Below, in pieces: positions 34,591 to 46,224 of a DNA stretch of 64,000 nt. Below the pieces are notes generated by a model. That model was not told the origin of the DNA. It was given only the letters and a program-made list of their open reading frames with translations, and did no database searches. This DNA is from Sycobia sp. Sy_11 (Eukaryota; Arthropoda; Insecta; Hymenoptera; Epichrysomallidae). The number at the start of each line of letters is the position of its first letter. Positions within the stretch are counted from its first letter, which is position 1. Made by a program: the position numbers and the translations under genes. The DNA is taken from NCBI GenBank assembly GCA_018907035.1, contig JACCIC010000122.1:1433501-1497500 (forward strand), given 5' to 3'.

Positions 34591-35880
34591 TATTTTCTAT
34601 TTACATTACTTGCAATACCAGCGGTCTGTCTGGTAGAGTTTTTGCCATCGTATTATAATAATTTAATTCGCAGAAAAGGGTCGTATTTTCTCTAAATAAA
34701 TTATATTCAGTCTCGAATTTGCTCGCTTTTATTTCGTTGACTTTTCCATATGTTTTTCCAGATGAAATAAAAATTACATTTTGAAAGAGTTGAGCGTGCC
34801 CGTTCTTGTAAGCTAGTAATTTTTACAACTCGTTTATACAAGTAAAGGTGCCTTCCTTTTGCCCCGAAAAAGAAAGACACTAGAAAAGAGAAAGAATTGG
34901 TCATTTGGAAGAGTATCGATTCGTTACTCGAGAGGTATCCTTGCTCAACGAGTACCAAAATCAAATTTCTCGCTAAAGGATAGAATTTTTGATTCGTTTC
35001 GTTACTAGAATTTTTTATTCGAGAGATATCCTTCATCAACGAGTACCGAAATCGAGTCTGCCCCAGGGAAAAGGAGAATCGGTCGGAGTGTGTCGATTTG
35101 TTTCCTTATTCGAGAGCTTTCCTTCCTGAACCAGTGCCGAAAATGAACCGCTCTCCTAGCGAAAATTATCGCACTTTTATACATTGTAAAAGTACGTTAA
35201 CAAAAATTTAATTGGTTAACGTTTAAATTAATTTAAATTAATAGTATCTCTAGTGGTTAATATTTAAATTAAATTGAATTAATATTATCTATAATACATG
35301 GTTAATTTATTATATTACATATATAATTTACTCTATGTCTGTGTTTGATTATTACCACGTGTGTATTTGTAGGTTTATCTTTTTCGATTCTATCTAGTTA
35401 CAGAGTAATACAACGCGTATATTTATTATAGTATTATACTAAGTACAATAATTTAAATGATTTAACTTTTCTTTTCTTGTAACTCACGTTACAAAATAAT
35501 TATTAAAATAAATTAAACAATTTTTTAATGGTTAATTTTAATTAATTAATTATATTTTATGGAAAATCAATAAACTGAATTTATATAGAGATCCGAATAA
35601 ATAAATGAAATAAAATGTAATAATAAAAATAAACTGCATTCAAATTAAAAGAACATTTATATTAACAACAATATCTTAAAGTATATTCCTAGGAATATAT
35701 AATATTTTAAACACTTAAATGATTCCACAAGTTTTGCGATATGAAACATCGACAATATTCATCTCAACGACGGTTAAGTCAAATGTGAGATTTTCGTTCT
35801 AACATATGTGCAAAAAATAATTTTTAATTTTGAAGAATAAATAAGTTAAAATTATTAACTGAAGTAAATACTACTTGTAC
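34591..35880. other. Unassigned, with a 91-bp tandem repeat
   Basis: A GAGAGNTATCCTTNNTCAACGAGTACC-like segment recurs near 34930, 35020 and 35111, a 91-bp period of three degenerate units. The open frame on the minus strand over it (34707-35039) has no recognised domain. AT-rich sequence follows. Confidence 0.5.
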
Positions 35881-35909
35881 GTTTCGCCTTCAGTTACCTG
35901 CTGGGTTCG

Positions 35910-36365
35910 TCAGTAATTTCGCATTTGAACACAATGTTTTTCTCCTATAGATAATTGTATCGTCTTTATATTAGAACTTCTCATTGATTTTTGCAAGCAT
36001 GGTATGTCTAGGAATTGGTTACCTGCCATCTTACTGACATGATTATTTCGTCCAATTTGTGAATTGGATGATTCATGGCTGATTTTTGGGCACATATGTG
36101 ACATCTCGGAGGAACTGAATAAGTCTTTAATCTTCTCCATGAGTTTTCTTGGTATATTCTGTAGGAGCGGCGCCAACCTCTTGTCGATGTTCTTGCTGTT
36201 GTAACAATTTTTGTCAGCTTCAACACTCATTTTTCTACCTTGAAAATGATAGAAGCTGAAGAAAGATGACGAAAAGCAGATTTCTTCCGTGGTATTTAAA
36301 GCAATTCCAAAGTAACAAAGGAAGGAACAGGCTTCTGTTATTGATTCAAAAACTTCATTTTCCAT
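35910..36365 (-). CDS. Uncharacterised 151-codon frame
   Basis: An uninterrupted frame from ATG at 36365 to a stop at 35910, long for this AT-rich context. A second possible start gives MSVEADKNCYNSKN at residue 46, which would exclude the hydrophobic N-terminal part. The product would be Ser/Lys/Asn-rich, with a cluster of Met-Cys-His (MSHMCPKISH). No family is recognised. It lies inside the Polinton and may be one of its genes or a later insertion. Confidence 0.3.
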   Translation of the reverse strand: MENEVFESITEACSFLCYFGIALNTTEEICFSSSFFSFYHFQGRKMSVEADKNCYNSKNIDKRLAPLLQNIPRKLMEKIKDLFSSSEMSHMCPKISHESSNSQIGRNNHVSKMAGNQFLDIPCLQKSMRSSNIKTIQLSIGEKHCVQMRNY

Positions 36366-37413
36366 GGCTCAAAAATTTTTTTTCATTAGTTGACTAAGTT
36401 TGCTGTCTTACCCTTTCCCTTTTTAATCTCTTTCATACTATCATCTATTCGGTTTCGTAAGAAATATAATACTCTTCATTCTGTATAATTATGTTTCCAA
36501 ATATAAATAAGAGATAAGGATAACGATGACTGGCTTTCCGTTTCCTTCATCAATCTCTTGCTCCCTATAATAATACAGCAGGCACTCGCTTTCTTTCTCG
36601 CCCTTTTAATTCAAGTGGGTCAGTTGAAGACGTATAGAAAATATTAATAGTATCATAGAACTTATTTTTCATCCACAGTATAATACTGTTCATTTTCAAA
36701 ATGAACCATTTTTCACACTTTCTGATAAATGAAAACTCAAATAAAAAAATGTAACCATTAACATTAACTGCAGTATAATCATCATTCATGGTCACATGCG
36801 TTAGCATTTTGTCGCTGTGTCAAGACTTTTCTGACTCCGTTTGAGAATAGATTTTAATAATAGACCAGCTGTTTTCTCAAGCAGTTCGTGGAGCATAAAC
36901 ATTCTTCATGGTCACATGTGGGTACGCAATGAACTCATTTTCACATACACTTTAATGTAATTTGTACTTATAATTTATCAAAGTAACATTTTCATATATT
37001 CATTTTCATTAACTAGATATTTAAACAGGTGAAAAAATTTACAAATCAATGCTTGAATTCAATCTCTCCCGAAAATAAAATAGCCAGCAGTTAAGTGTAT
37101 TCTAATCGTGATTGTCTGACTTCTGAATTGAAAATATCCTCTTATTTAGGTGACTAGAATTAGATCTCGGCTTAAAAATTTTAATGGTTACCTAAGGACC
37201 TCTTCGAATGATAATATACAATATAAACTTTCCGAAAATATGCGTGGCAAATATGCATTACATGAATGTATGAAACATCTCATATTCTCAACACGAAAGC
37301 AATCTCGATTTCAATGGCATCGGCATAATTTTGTTATTAATTGATCTTACATGATCAAATATTATTCATTAGAAGTCTATTAGTGGAGATTCGAGAAATA
37401 ATATTTAAATAAA
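36366..37413. other. AT-rich sequence inside the Polinton
   Basis: Short frames only (for example 36565-36807 minus and 37150-37344 plus), with no recognised family. A PolB gene would be expected somewhere in this half, but none of its motifs (DFxSLYP, YGDTDS) can be read. Confidence 0.4.
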
Positions 37414-37601
37414 GACATAACGGCATATTTCGAGACGCACTTCTTCAGGCATTGATCGATGCGAAAGCAAATTTGAGTAAATCGTTGTTGTGATGTAGGA
37501 TGTAATACTGGTAAAATTTTGAGCAGTTAGAGTGTGCCAGCATGAGTGTATACTTTCTGGCACAGTGTTGGTTTTGCCAGAATGCTTATAGCCTATATAC
37601 T
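37414..37601. repeat. Polinton right inverted terminal repeat
   Basis: Inverted match of 26715-26931, ending TATAGCCTATATACT at 37601. Confidence 0.8.
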
Positions 37602-38221
37602 ATTGATCTAGTCAGATGTCCTACAGATTATTAAAAAGGTAGACATAATAATATATAGTCTTAGTATATTAAGAAATTTACAACTTATAAATAGTATATG
37701 TATTTTATAGAAACATTATATAAAATATTTTTGTAAATTCAGTAATATATTAAGGCAAAAATAATACATAATAGTATACGTAAATATATTATAAATCATT
37801 TCATAGTAAAAGAAAAAAATTTCATTTACCATAGTCATATTTATACGAAATATTTTTCTAAAATCTTTCAAAGTAGATTAATAAAAAAGAAATTTCTATA
37901 ACGCAACCACTACTTAAAATAATAGACCATTATAAGACATAACTAAGTGCATTTTATATACATCCCTATAAATAACAGTACTCATAGTTTATACTAATAT
38001 ATCTAAAATTCTAAAAATAATAATAAATATCTAGTTTTAACGGAAATACAGCTTAATAAAGTAATGAGATCATTTTCAGATAGTCGAGTATATTTTCACA
38101 TCATTTTATTGACGCGTGGATTCATATAAAAAAGAATTAATTATCTTGAATCATCGATGTTTTCAGTTGAACATTCTTCTGCTATTTATTTTCATCATTC
38201 AGTATTATCAAACAAGCAAGT

Positions 38222-38458
38222 ATGAACTTGCCCAATCCGTTTCCACAAAGCTTACAGGTGAACAAATCCAATATTTAACTCTAAGATGAAAGTACATAAT
38301 CATATTGAAAATTGTTTTTTTTTTGTTGTTTTTGATTGAAAATCTTTAATTTTTTTTCCATTGTGTTTTCATTTTAGAATAGATTACTTGTGAATAGATT
38401 AGTCAAATCTTCAGAAAGAATGTACAAAGAATATAAATATACCTTGAAAAGTATCTAA
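38222..38458 (+). CDS. Possible two-exon short ORF in the arm element
   Basis: ATG at 38222 lies inside the left inverted arm, and a matching ATG lies in the right arm. Exon 1 (38222-38257) encodes MNLPNPFPQSLQ and ends at CAG/GTGAAC. A 120-bp segment ends TTTTCATTTTAG at 38377. Exon 2 (38378-38458) continues in frame for 26 codons (NRLLVNRLVKSSERMYKEYK...) to TAA. The product is only 38 residues, so it may be a truncated transposase N-terminus or chance. Confidence 0.25.
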
Positions 38459-38677
38459 AGTGTCACATAATTTCTTGTACGAATAAAACGAACTGCAAGA
38501 AAACTTATTTGCGATTTGCGAGAGGCATTTGGCACAAGCGTTAGCACAAGTGTATCATATCTGAAGAGAGTTACTTTAAAGGGAGCAAAATAAGTATTGA
38601 TTAATATATAAATATGTGTTGACAAAACCAAAATGTCACTTTATTATTTGAAAACACCTCATGTATATATATAACAT

Positions 38678-39572
38678 ATGATCAAATTTAACCTGGACTG
38701 GCGCATTAAAACCCCGCGCGTAAACTCAATCGGTAAACTGTTTTTTTCCTATATTGGTACAATCTTTTTTGATATCCGTGTGAAATTTGAGCGTCATATC
38801 TCCATTAGTTTGTGTTTGTCAACTGTTTGTTTACGACGCAAAAAGTTTGTCTGGCAATATTGACTATGGACTCATGGTGCGTTTCCCGAAGCGGAATTTG
38901 GAGTTTTGAAAAGATGAAAAAGTCACAAGGAGATAAATCGGTCGAATACGATGGATGAGCGATGACTTTCATTTCGTGTTTGTCTAAATCAGACACAATC
39001 ATGCTGGAATGTGCCGGCGCATTATCGTGGTGCAAAAACCATGAATTGTTTGTCCACAAATCCGGTCGTTTACAACGAATTGCTTCACATAGACGCTTCA
39101 AAACAGCCAAGTAGTACTTCTTATTGATCGCTTGACCTCCTGGAACGAATTCATGGTGAACCACCCCATGGTAATCGAAAAAAAAAGATAAGCATCACCT
39201 TCATTTTCGGTGGATTGGTAACTTGCATGAGGCAAGTTTTCGACGACTACACAACCTTCACTGAATGCTTTGTGCCACTCAAATACTTGCGTTCTGCAAC
39301 ATATTGAACGATTGCGTAGCCGTAAATACATTGGAAACAAAATTTCAAGCAAACTCGTCGATCAACTTTTATTCCATAGTGAATATCGCCAGACAAATTT
39401 TTTGTGTTGAAAGCAAACAGTTGATAAACACATATACTAATGGAGATATGGCGTTCAAATTTTACACGGATATCAAGAAAGGTTGTACCAATATAGGAAA
39501 AAAAATTTTTACCGATTCAGTTTACACGCGGAGTTTAAATGCACCAGTCCTCCGGATCAAATTTGATCGTGT
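38678..39572 (-). mobile_element. Internally deleted mariner with long inverted repeats
   Basis: The terminal inverted repeats are about 190 bp (38678-38870 and about 39375-39572), starting at a GATCAAATTTRAYC-like end. They include the 5' leader up to the transposase start. Total length is about 895 bp, so roughly 400 bp of coding sequence has been lost. Confidence 0.8.
38805..39375 (-). pseudogene. Mariner transposase (SETMAR-like type), deleted
   Basis: The N-terminal piece (39375-39240) reads KVDRRVCLKFCFQ and VYEWHKAF-like helix-turn-helix text. The central part with the first catalytic Asp is missing. The C-terminal frame (39164-38805) gives MVHHEFVPGGQAINKKYY, FLHHDNAPAHSS with the second Asp and STDLSPCDFFIF with the third, but with 33 rather than 34 residues between them. 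Frame breaks join the parts. Confidence 0.8.
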
Positions 39573-39999
39573 ATATATATAGTAGCTTGGCCTCAGGCAA
39601 TAAGGGCATATGATTGTTTACTATTGTTAAGTACTAGACTTTACTGGCAAAATTGAATTTTGTGAATAGTCCAAATTGGATTCCTATGACTCGAATTTTT
39701 CAGAATCAATTAAAAATGTTAACAAGTACTTTCCTATTTCTTCAATTGAACTTTTAAATCAGACTCTTTCAGTAAAATATTATACAACTTTAGTAAATAG
39801 CTAAATAATATCTTGATATAATCATTTTTATCTATAATTCATTCATAATAATTTGTAAATCACATGTATTTAGATTTTTGTCTATTAAAAACGTATGCTG
39901 TTATAAAATTCAAAATTATTTACCAATAAAGCTTCATGTATTCAGATTACGGTATATACTCTAAAATTCTTTGCAAAAATTAATTATTAAATAAGAAAG
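39573..39999. other. AT-rich core of the arm element
   Basis: No frame or repeat is recognised. Confidence 0.4.
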
Positions 40000-40889
40000 G
40001 ATAAGCTTTGTGGGAATGGGGCTGGCAAGTTCATACCTGCTTTTTCTAATAACAATGAATTCTCAGAACTAGTACCAGAAGAATGCTTACTTAAAGCATC
40101 GATGAGTAAAGATAATTAATTCTTTTTTATGATAGTTCACGCATCGAGAAAATGATGTGAAAATAAACTCGGCTATTTTTAAATGATTTCATTACTTTAT
40201 TAAGCTGCAATTTCTCTAAAACTATTTATTTATTATTATTTTTGAAGGTTTAAATATATTTTTTTGTAAACTATAGAGACTTTTATTTATAGGGATGCAT
40301 ATAAAAGCATAAATGCATTTAGCCATTTGTATTAATTGTCCATTATTTTAAGTCATTATTAGGTTATATAAATTTATTTTTTGTTAATATGTTTTGTAAG
40401 TTTTTATAGAAATATTTTCTATAAATATTATTTTGGTAAAAGAAAATTTTTTGTTTTACAATGAAAAAATATACACTTAATCATTACAAATAATATTTTA
40501 TGTGTATTTTAGTCTTAATATATTACTGAATTTAGAAAAATGTTTTATATAAATTTTCTATAAAATACATATAAGATTTATAAGTTGTAAATTTCTTAAT
40601 ATACTAAGACAATATATTATTATGTCTCCCTTTATAATAATCCGTCGGACATGTGAGTATATCAGTGCACTGATTTTGAATTTAATTATAGAATATTTGT
40701 TGTGTATATTTGGTACTATGGGAAATTATTTTATATAAATTTTTTATAAAATACAGTAGAAGATGTATTTAAATATTTTGCTTTTGTTAACAATTGTTTT
40801 TTTGCATATTTGTCCAGATAAATGCGACGCGCGCGCCATTCGCCAAGCAAGTAACATTAAGGCGGTCGCGCGCGCACCGCTCCCGTTCA

Positions 40890-43018
40890 ATAGATAATGA
40901 AAATAATAAAAATTGGTTCGAAAACCTAACAGACAAAGAAATACCAAAAGAATTAGTAAACATCATGCCTACAGGTGCCAAACATGGAATATGATATTCT
41001 AAAAAGAATTTCCTTATCAAAGAAATCATCGTGGAGGTTGAGAGTAATATTTTTAATTTAAATCATGAAGTAAAAAAGAATGTATAACATCTTTAGTTAA
41101 TATCATTAATAATTTAAAAAGAGAGAATAAATTTGATAAATATTTGAATCATAATTTTTTACATGAATTATAAATCACGAAGAATTTTTTAAAAAATAAT
41201 ATGAATATTATCTTTTAAAAGGCAGACAAAGGTAATATAACTTTAACTTTTAATAAAATTGATTACATAAATCATATAAGTAATATATTAAATGATGATA
41301 CTACTTATATGAACATTGGTAATCCACATGTAATTAAACTACAAAGTAATTTGAAAAACTTATTAAATAATAGGAAAATAAATGACTATATAAATGATGG
41401 TACATACATTGTAAATATTTAAAATGTGCAAATGGTACTGTTGCAAAATATTATGGGCTTCCCAATATTCATAAAGAAAACGTGATATTTAGAATAATAA
41501 TATCTTCTTGTAATTTCCCAATTTATAATATTGCCACATTTTTTATCTGATATATTGCTGAAGATGAAAAAAAAACTAATTCTTATATTAAATATACTTG
41601 GTGTGTTTATAATGAAGTGAAAGATATTATTATTCCAAAAAACCATAAGATGATTTCATTGGATGTGGAATCTTTGTTTACAAATGTACCTTTAGAATTG
41701 TTAAATGATATTATACAAGAAAAATGGCATGAAATTAATTTACATACACAACTAACAATGAATGAATTTATGAAGGCAATTAGTTTAGTTTTTTATAACA
41801 CAATTTTTTCGTTTGATAATAATTTTCTGAACAAAAATACGGATGTCCAATGGGGTCACCTCTGTCGCCAATTATAGCCAATTTAGTCATGGAAAAATTA
41901 TAAAGTACTGCTTTGTCGAAATTAATTTTTGAACCAACTATATTTAAGAGATATCTTGATGATATCTTTAAAATTGTTCCAGAAGTTTTAGTGGATGAAA
42001 TAGTGGATGTTTTTAATTCTGTACATGACAGAATTAAATTTACAAAAGGAAATGGAAGCAAATAATCAGTTGAGTTTTTTTGGACATCAATGTCATCAGA
42101 TATAATAATAATAAAGTGAAGTTTAAGTGATATAGAAATCCGACCTGGTCAGATATATGTATAGATTTTAATTTTAATTTCACACCATCAATTCGGAAAC
42201 AAAATTGGGACATTGAAAAGTGTCATTGACAGAGCAATAAAATTGTCACATAAGGATTTTCGAAAGTATAATTTGCAGATAGTAAGGGAGACTTTCATTA
42301 ATAATGGATATCCAATTGAATTTATTAATAAATTAATTGCAGACAGAATGTTTGTCATTTTTAATATTGAAAATAGACATTATGTAAGAAGTGATGTTAA
42401 TAGGGGCAAAAATATTGTTTTACCATATGTTAGAGGATTGTCGGTATGAATTAAAAGAAATTTTCAGAAATATAACATTTAAATTTTCTTTCTAAATAGT
42501 AATAATTTAAGTAATTTATTTAATACTTGCAACGGTAAGGAATATTTATGTTTAAAATCTGAAGTTGTTTACAAAAATAATTGTATGCATTGTAATGAAT
42601 ATTATATTGGACAAACAAGTAGATATTAAAAAAATAGAATTTATGAACATAAATATAGTTTACGTAGTTCACATATTACTTCTGGTTTAAAAGAACATCG
42701 TTTGAAGTGTTTACATTCTTTTGTTTTTGTAAATGTTGATATTTTGGAACTTGGTATTAATAATGGGTACAAAAAGGAGAGTCTTTCCTTTAAAAAAATA
42801 AAAAACCCTCCAAAATAATGTGGGAAACCAAGGGTACATTATATGAAGTTTTTATATTCTTTTGATTTTGTGAATGTGGATTTTGGAACATGTTATCAAT
42901 AACAAGTACAAAAGGGAGAGTCTTGAAAATATACACATTTCAAGGAGTCGAAATAATGTGAATTTAATGTTAAAATCAAGTAAATTAGATAACATTTATC
43001 ATTCTTTATTAAATTGAT
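40890..43018 (+). pseudogene. Penelope RT with GIY-YIG domain, broken
   Basis: NWFENLTDKEIPKEL begins the protein near 40910. The RT fingers and palm read MISLDVESLFTNVPLELL near 41650, GCPMGSPLSPIIANLVM near 41840 (frameshifted) and the catalytic YLDDIF at 41952. The linker contains IEFINKLIADRMF near 42310. GIY-YIG reads VVYKNNCMHCNEYYIGQTSRY at 42560-42627. The C-terminal segment (SGLKEH...FVNVDILE) is duplicated, at about 42685-42790 and 42841-42925. At least ten stops or frameshifts are present. Penelope elements use this enzyme pair for target-primed insertion. Confidence 0.9.
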
Positions 43019-43130
43019 TAGTTTTGAACATTTTGTGTAGAGGGGGGATTGTATATTCAAATTACTAAATTTTTAGTTTAGTGGGGATAAGGCTATATAA
43101 ACATTAGAATATTAATATAAGGTTTGGTTT

Positions 43131-43173
43131 AGTCTCTGATGAGAAGCCATAGCGATCTCACAACGTTGGACAA
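43131..43173 (+). ncRNA. Hammerhead-like core, degraded
   Basis: AGTCT, CTGATGA, a decayed stem II, ACAAC in place of GAAAC, then GTTGGACA. It is aligned to the better copies at 17342 and 26477. Confidence 0.45.
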
Positions 43174-43269
43174 CTATAGGAGATCTTCAATTAGGTAAAG
43201 GTGGTGGACACAGTCAGATTGCACTATTGAATTTAGGTTTGACAATAATTTGCATTACGGAGGGTCGTG

Positions 43270-44116
43270 CCCGAAGCGAGCCGATCACCATCGTCTACCG
43301 TCGTGCACATTCTCCCCTTCTATTTAAATGTGAGAGACGCGAGGCACGAGTCACTATGGCCTCGGTCGCCGACTAAGCTGTAAGGAGGTAGCATGAGCCA
43401 TACAGCACGGGATAGTAAAGATTGGGATTGATTTGGAGGGAGAAAAGAGACGAAGTAGTAGAGAAAGGAGAGGGTGAGAGAAATACATTGGCGATAAGAA
43501 ATAAATGAGGCAATTGGGGAGAGTGAGTTAAAAAATGGCAGATGGGAGCGAACTAAAGAAGTAAGGAGAGATGTGAAAGAACGTAGAAAGGCAGGAAGAG
43601 TAGAGAGAAATAGAAGAGATACCTGCCGCAGAGAACGAGAAAAGAAGAAAAGAGAAAGCAAAAGGAAGAGATACTGAAGAGAAAAGGCGAAAGAAAAAAG
43701 AGTATGAGTTAAAGAAATAAGTAAGAAGGGCGGGAGAGGAAGGTAGAAGAGGTTGAAGAAAGAGAGAGCGAGAGAAAGAAGGTAGAAGAGTCAAAGGCAA
43801 GAAAGAGAAAGAGTGTGAAAGAGAAATATTGAGAGTAGCAAGAAGAAGGAGATAGGGGAGCAGAGAGAAAAGGCGACGACGTCCGTCCGGACACAGAACA
43901 ATGGTGTATCCGCGCCCATCCTTCCATCCACGAGTCCGTCACCATCGCCGGCCCATCAGCCGGGCGTCGCTCGGTTTCGAAAGTTTTTATTGGATTGTCC
44001 CCGGATAAGCAGTCAGATCGATGGTCGTTGTGGCCGGATCGCTTCGGACGCGATGTCCGCGCGAGCAGAAACTCGCGAAAATTTCATAAATAAGTGCATC
44101 GCAATAGCTAGAATGT
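43270..44116. other. Polypurine tract and CpG-rich segment
   Basis: 43430-43870 is almost purely purine on the plus strand. Its minus-strand frames are Ser/Leu/Phe low complexity. 43870-44090 is CpG-rich and open in one frame for about 75 codons (VRPDTEQW to SRKFHK). No domain is recognised, and no start or splice site links it to anything. Confidence 0.4.
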
Positions 44117-45423
44117 ATTAGGTGTATAAATAAGTTTATGCCGTTTTGAAAAGATGCGCCACCGATAAGATCACATCGAAATTGTCAGCTGTAAAAAGTC
44201 GTATAGTATATGTTGACATCTGAAAACAGTATGGCTTTTTAATATTTTTAATATTTTAACAGTATGACTTCTCTGGTTTTTTACTGGCATCACATAGTTT
44301 TCATCTTGTTAAGATGTCAAGTTTTGAACCAAGTAAGCATCATTTGCGGGAATTGTTAATTTACTTCATTCATTTAAAGTAATCTGCAGCTGAAGCACAT
44401 CGGCTACTCATAGACGCATATGGTTATGTTAATTCGAGTGAAAGAAGTTGTCGGGAGTGGTTCCAAAAATTTAAGAGTGGTGATTTTAATGTGAAGGACA
44501 AAACAGGCAGGGGAAGGACCAAAGTATATGGTGGCACAGAATTGGAAGCTTTACTGGAGGAAGATCCATGCCAAACGCAAGAAGAACTTGCACAAGAGTT
44601 AGTAATGACTTAGTAAGCTATTTTATAAAGTCTCAAAACGCTGGGTATGCTTCAAAAGCAAGGAAATTGGGTTCCTTATGAACTGAAGCTCAGAGACGTC
44701 GAGCGTCGCTTGTTCGCTTGCGAACAATTACTCAAGGCAAACTCGCAAAGGATTTCTTCATCGAATCGTGACGGGAGACGAAAAGTGGATTCACTACGAC
44801 AACTCAAAGCATAAGAAGTAATGGTGTAAGCCCGGACATGCCTTTACTTTGATGGCCAAGCCAAACATTCATGACAAGAAGCTATTGCTGTGCATTTGGT
44901 GGGATCAGTTTGGGATAATCTATTACGAACTACTCCAACACAATCAAACCTTCACCGGGGAACGTTATCAACAGCAGCGGATGCAATTGAGCCGAACATT
45001 GAAGATTAAACGTCCACAATATACCAAAAGGCACAACAAAGTCATTTTTCAGTATGACAACGTTTGGCTACATGTTGCAAAAATCGTAAGGGAAACGTTA
45101 AAAGCACTGAATTTGGAGGTCCTACCCCACCCGCCGTATTCACCAGATTTTCAGACTACCACCTATTCCGGTCGATGACTCATGGTCTGGCTGAGCAATG
45201 CTTCACTTCTTACGAGGAATTGAAGAAATGGGTCGATTCGTGAATCGCCTCAAATACGAGAAATTTTTTAGATGGGGTATCCATTTGCTGTCCGAAAAAT
45301 TGTTAAACGTAGTAGAAAGTGATATTTTGGGCAATATTTGGAATAACATTATTTGTACCTATTTTTACAATAAATTCTTAGTTCTTTATTAAAAAACGGT
45401 GGGAACTTATTTGTACACGCAAT
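44117..45423 (+). mobile_element. Mariner element, family C, decayed
   Basis: Ends GTGTATAAATAAGTTTATGCCG (44125) and the complement of GTGTACAAATAAGTTCCCACCG (ending 45418) are inverted copies. At about 1.3 kb it is full length. Confidence 0.88.
44313..45375 (+). pseudogene. Mariner transposase, family C, broken
   Basis: It starts MSSFEPSKHHLREL at 44313. The helix-turn-helix region has stops near 44380 and 44610. WVPYELKLRDVERR lies near 44668. The catalytic region reads VTGDEKWIHYDN at about 44770 after a frameshift. The second box reads FQYDNVWLHVA (HDNARPH in active copies). A small deletion joins YSPDF to SDYHLF, removing VAP, and shifts the frame. Closely related to the mariner at 17472, but far more decayed. 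Confidence 0.88.
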
Positions 45424-46160
45424 AGATGAATGCGAGATGTAATGAATGGGTAATTTCAATAAACTATATTGTTGTTGTGAGACGAAATTTATTTCTTTAA
45501 TTTCTCCTCCTTTGATCGTTTCGCATTTTTGTTTTTTTATTGTTTTTTCTTTCCAGATTAACCGAGAAGCAGAAATTGATATGAGCATATATTAGCTCCT
45601 TTTTAAAAAAAACTGAGCTGCTACATACACGGTTTCCAACACTGCTCCACCAATAGCTGAGAACTACCGCGAATGGCATCCATACGTCCAGCGAAATGGA
45701 TATTAGAAAACGCCCATAATACGTACAAATGCTCCAGCAGGAGTCAGAAGCCGATGGCAAAAAAAAATAACGGTTGCTTCCTTATGCTTTGTTACATATA
45801 AACAATATCGACCGCGCCTAGCGTTCGCTTTATAGGCCAGTTGTGCTCAAAACTTTTAGTTTTTGCTGAACTTTTCTTTTAGTTATAAATCTGTACATTA
45901 TTGCGATTTTTGTGGACCTCCAGTTTATAGTGGGTTCTAAACCACTGTTTATTGCATATTCTTATTCCAGATTAGAGTTGCTAACCAGTTGAAAGGCTGG
46001 TTGGTTCTTATTGCAGTTTCTTATTTACTGATTTGTGACCGGTGTATGAGGCCGGCCTACTTGTATAGGAAAATAATCTTTGTGTATCTGTATGCATATA
46101 TTTTATTTGCCAGTATATGATTATAGAGTATATTAAATAAGAATATTAAATAATGGAGGA
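45424..46160. other. Unassigned sequence
   Basis: Moderately AT-rich, with no gene. Small hairpins occur, such as AACCAG/CTGGTT near 45990. It may include the 3' untranslated tail of the LINE that follows on the minus strand. Confidence 0.4.
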
Positions 46161-46224
46161 GTTCGTTGATTATATTTTCGACCGCCGTATAGGTCACTTG
46201 GCTCAATGGAGCTCGCACCTCAAT

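Larger units (their letters stand above)
26715..37601. mobile_element. Decayed Polinton/Maverick with inverted ends
   Basis: The two ends are inverted copies of each other (26715-26931 and 37414-37601), and each starts 5'-AGTA as Polintons start with AG. Inside are relics of the Polinton gene set: capsid-like, second virion protein, cysteine protease and PLA2-like on the minus strand, and packaging ATPase, a family-specific ORF and integrase on the plus strand. A copia copy, a LINE shard and a Penelope end fragment have inserted. No PolB is visible. Host-side 6-bp duplications could not be matched. All genes are broken. Confidence 0.8.
37603..40664. mobile_element. Element with ~650-bp inverted arms
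   Basis: The arms are 37603-38268 and 40000-40664. Shared landmarks include GACATAATAATATA, GTTGTAAATTTCTTAATATACTAAG, TTATTTTCACATCATTTT, AAAAAAGAATTAATTATCTT and TATGAACTTGCC. The core is about 1.7 kb, of which 0.9 kb is an inserted mariner. The left arm abuts the Polinton end. The superfamily is unknown. Confidence 0.75.
40885..43265 (+). mobile_element. Penelope-like element, nearly full length
   Basis: It contains the reverse transcriptase and GIY-YIG endonuclease in the expected order, followed by a terminal block (43034-43173) with TGTGTAGAGGGG and a hammerhead-like core. Its 5' end is placed at the first recognisable coding text. The start of the flanking terminal repeat is not found. 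Confidence 0.85.

Noticed and set aside
33300..37400. PolB gene of the Polinton
   Set aside because: Looked for DFxSLYP and YGDTDS-like text in all frames and could not read either, so no feature is reported.
43320..43945. Several long minus-strand frames
   Set aside because: Antisense of a polypurine tract gives Ser/Leu/Phe runs without any domain.
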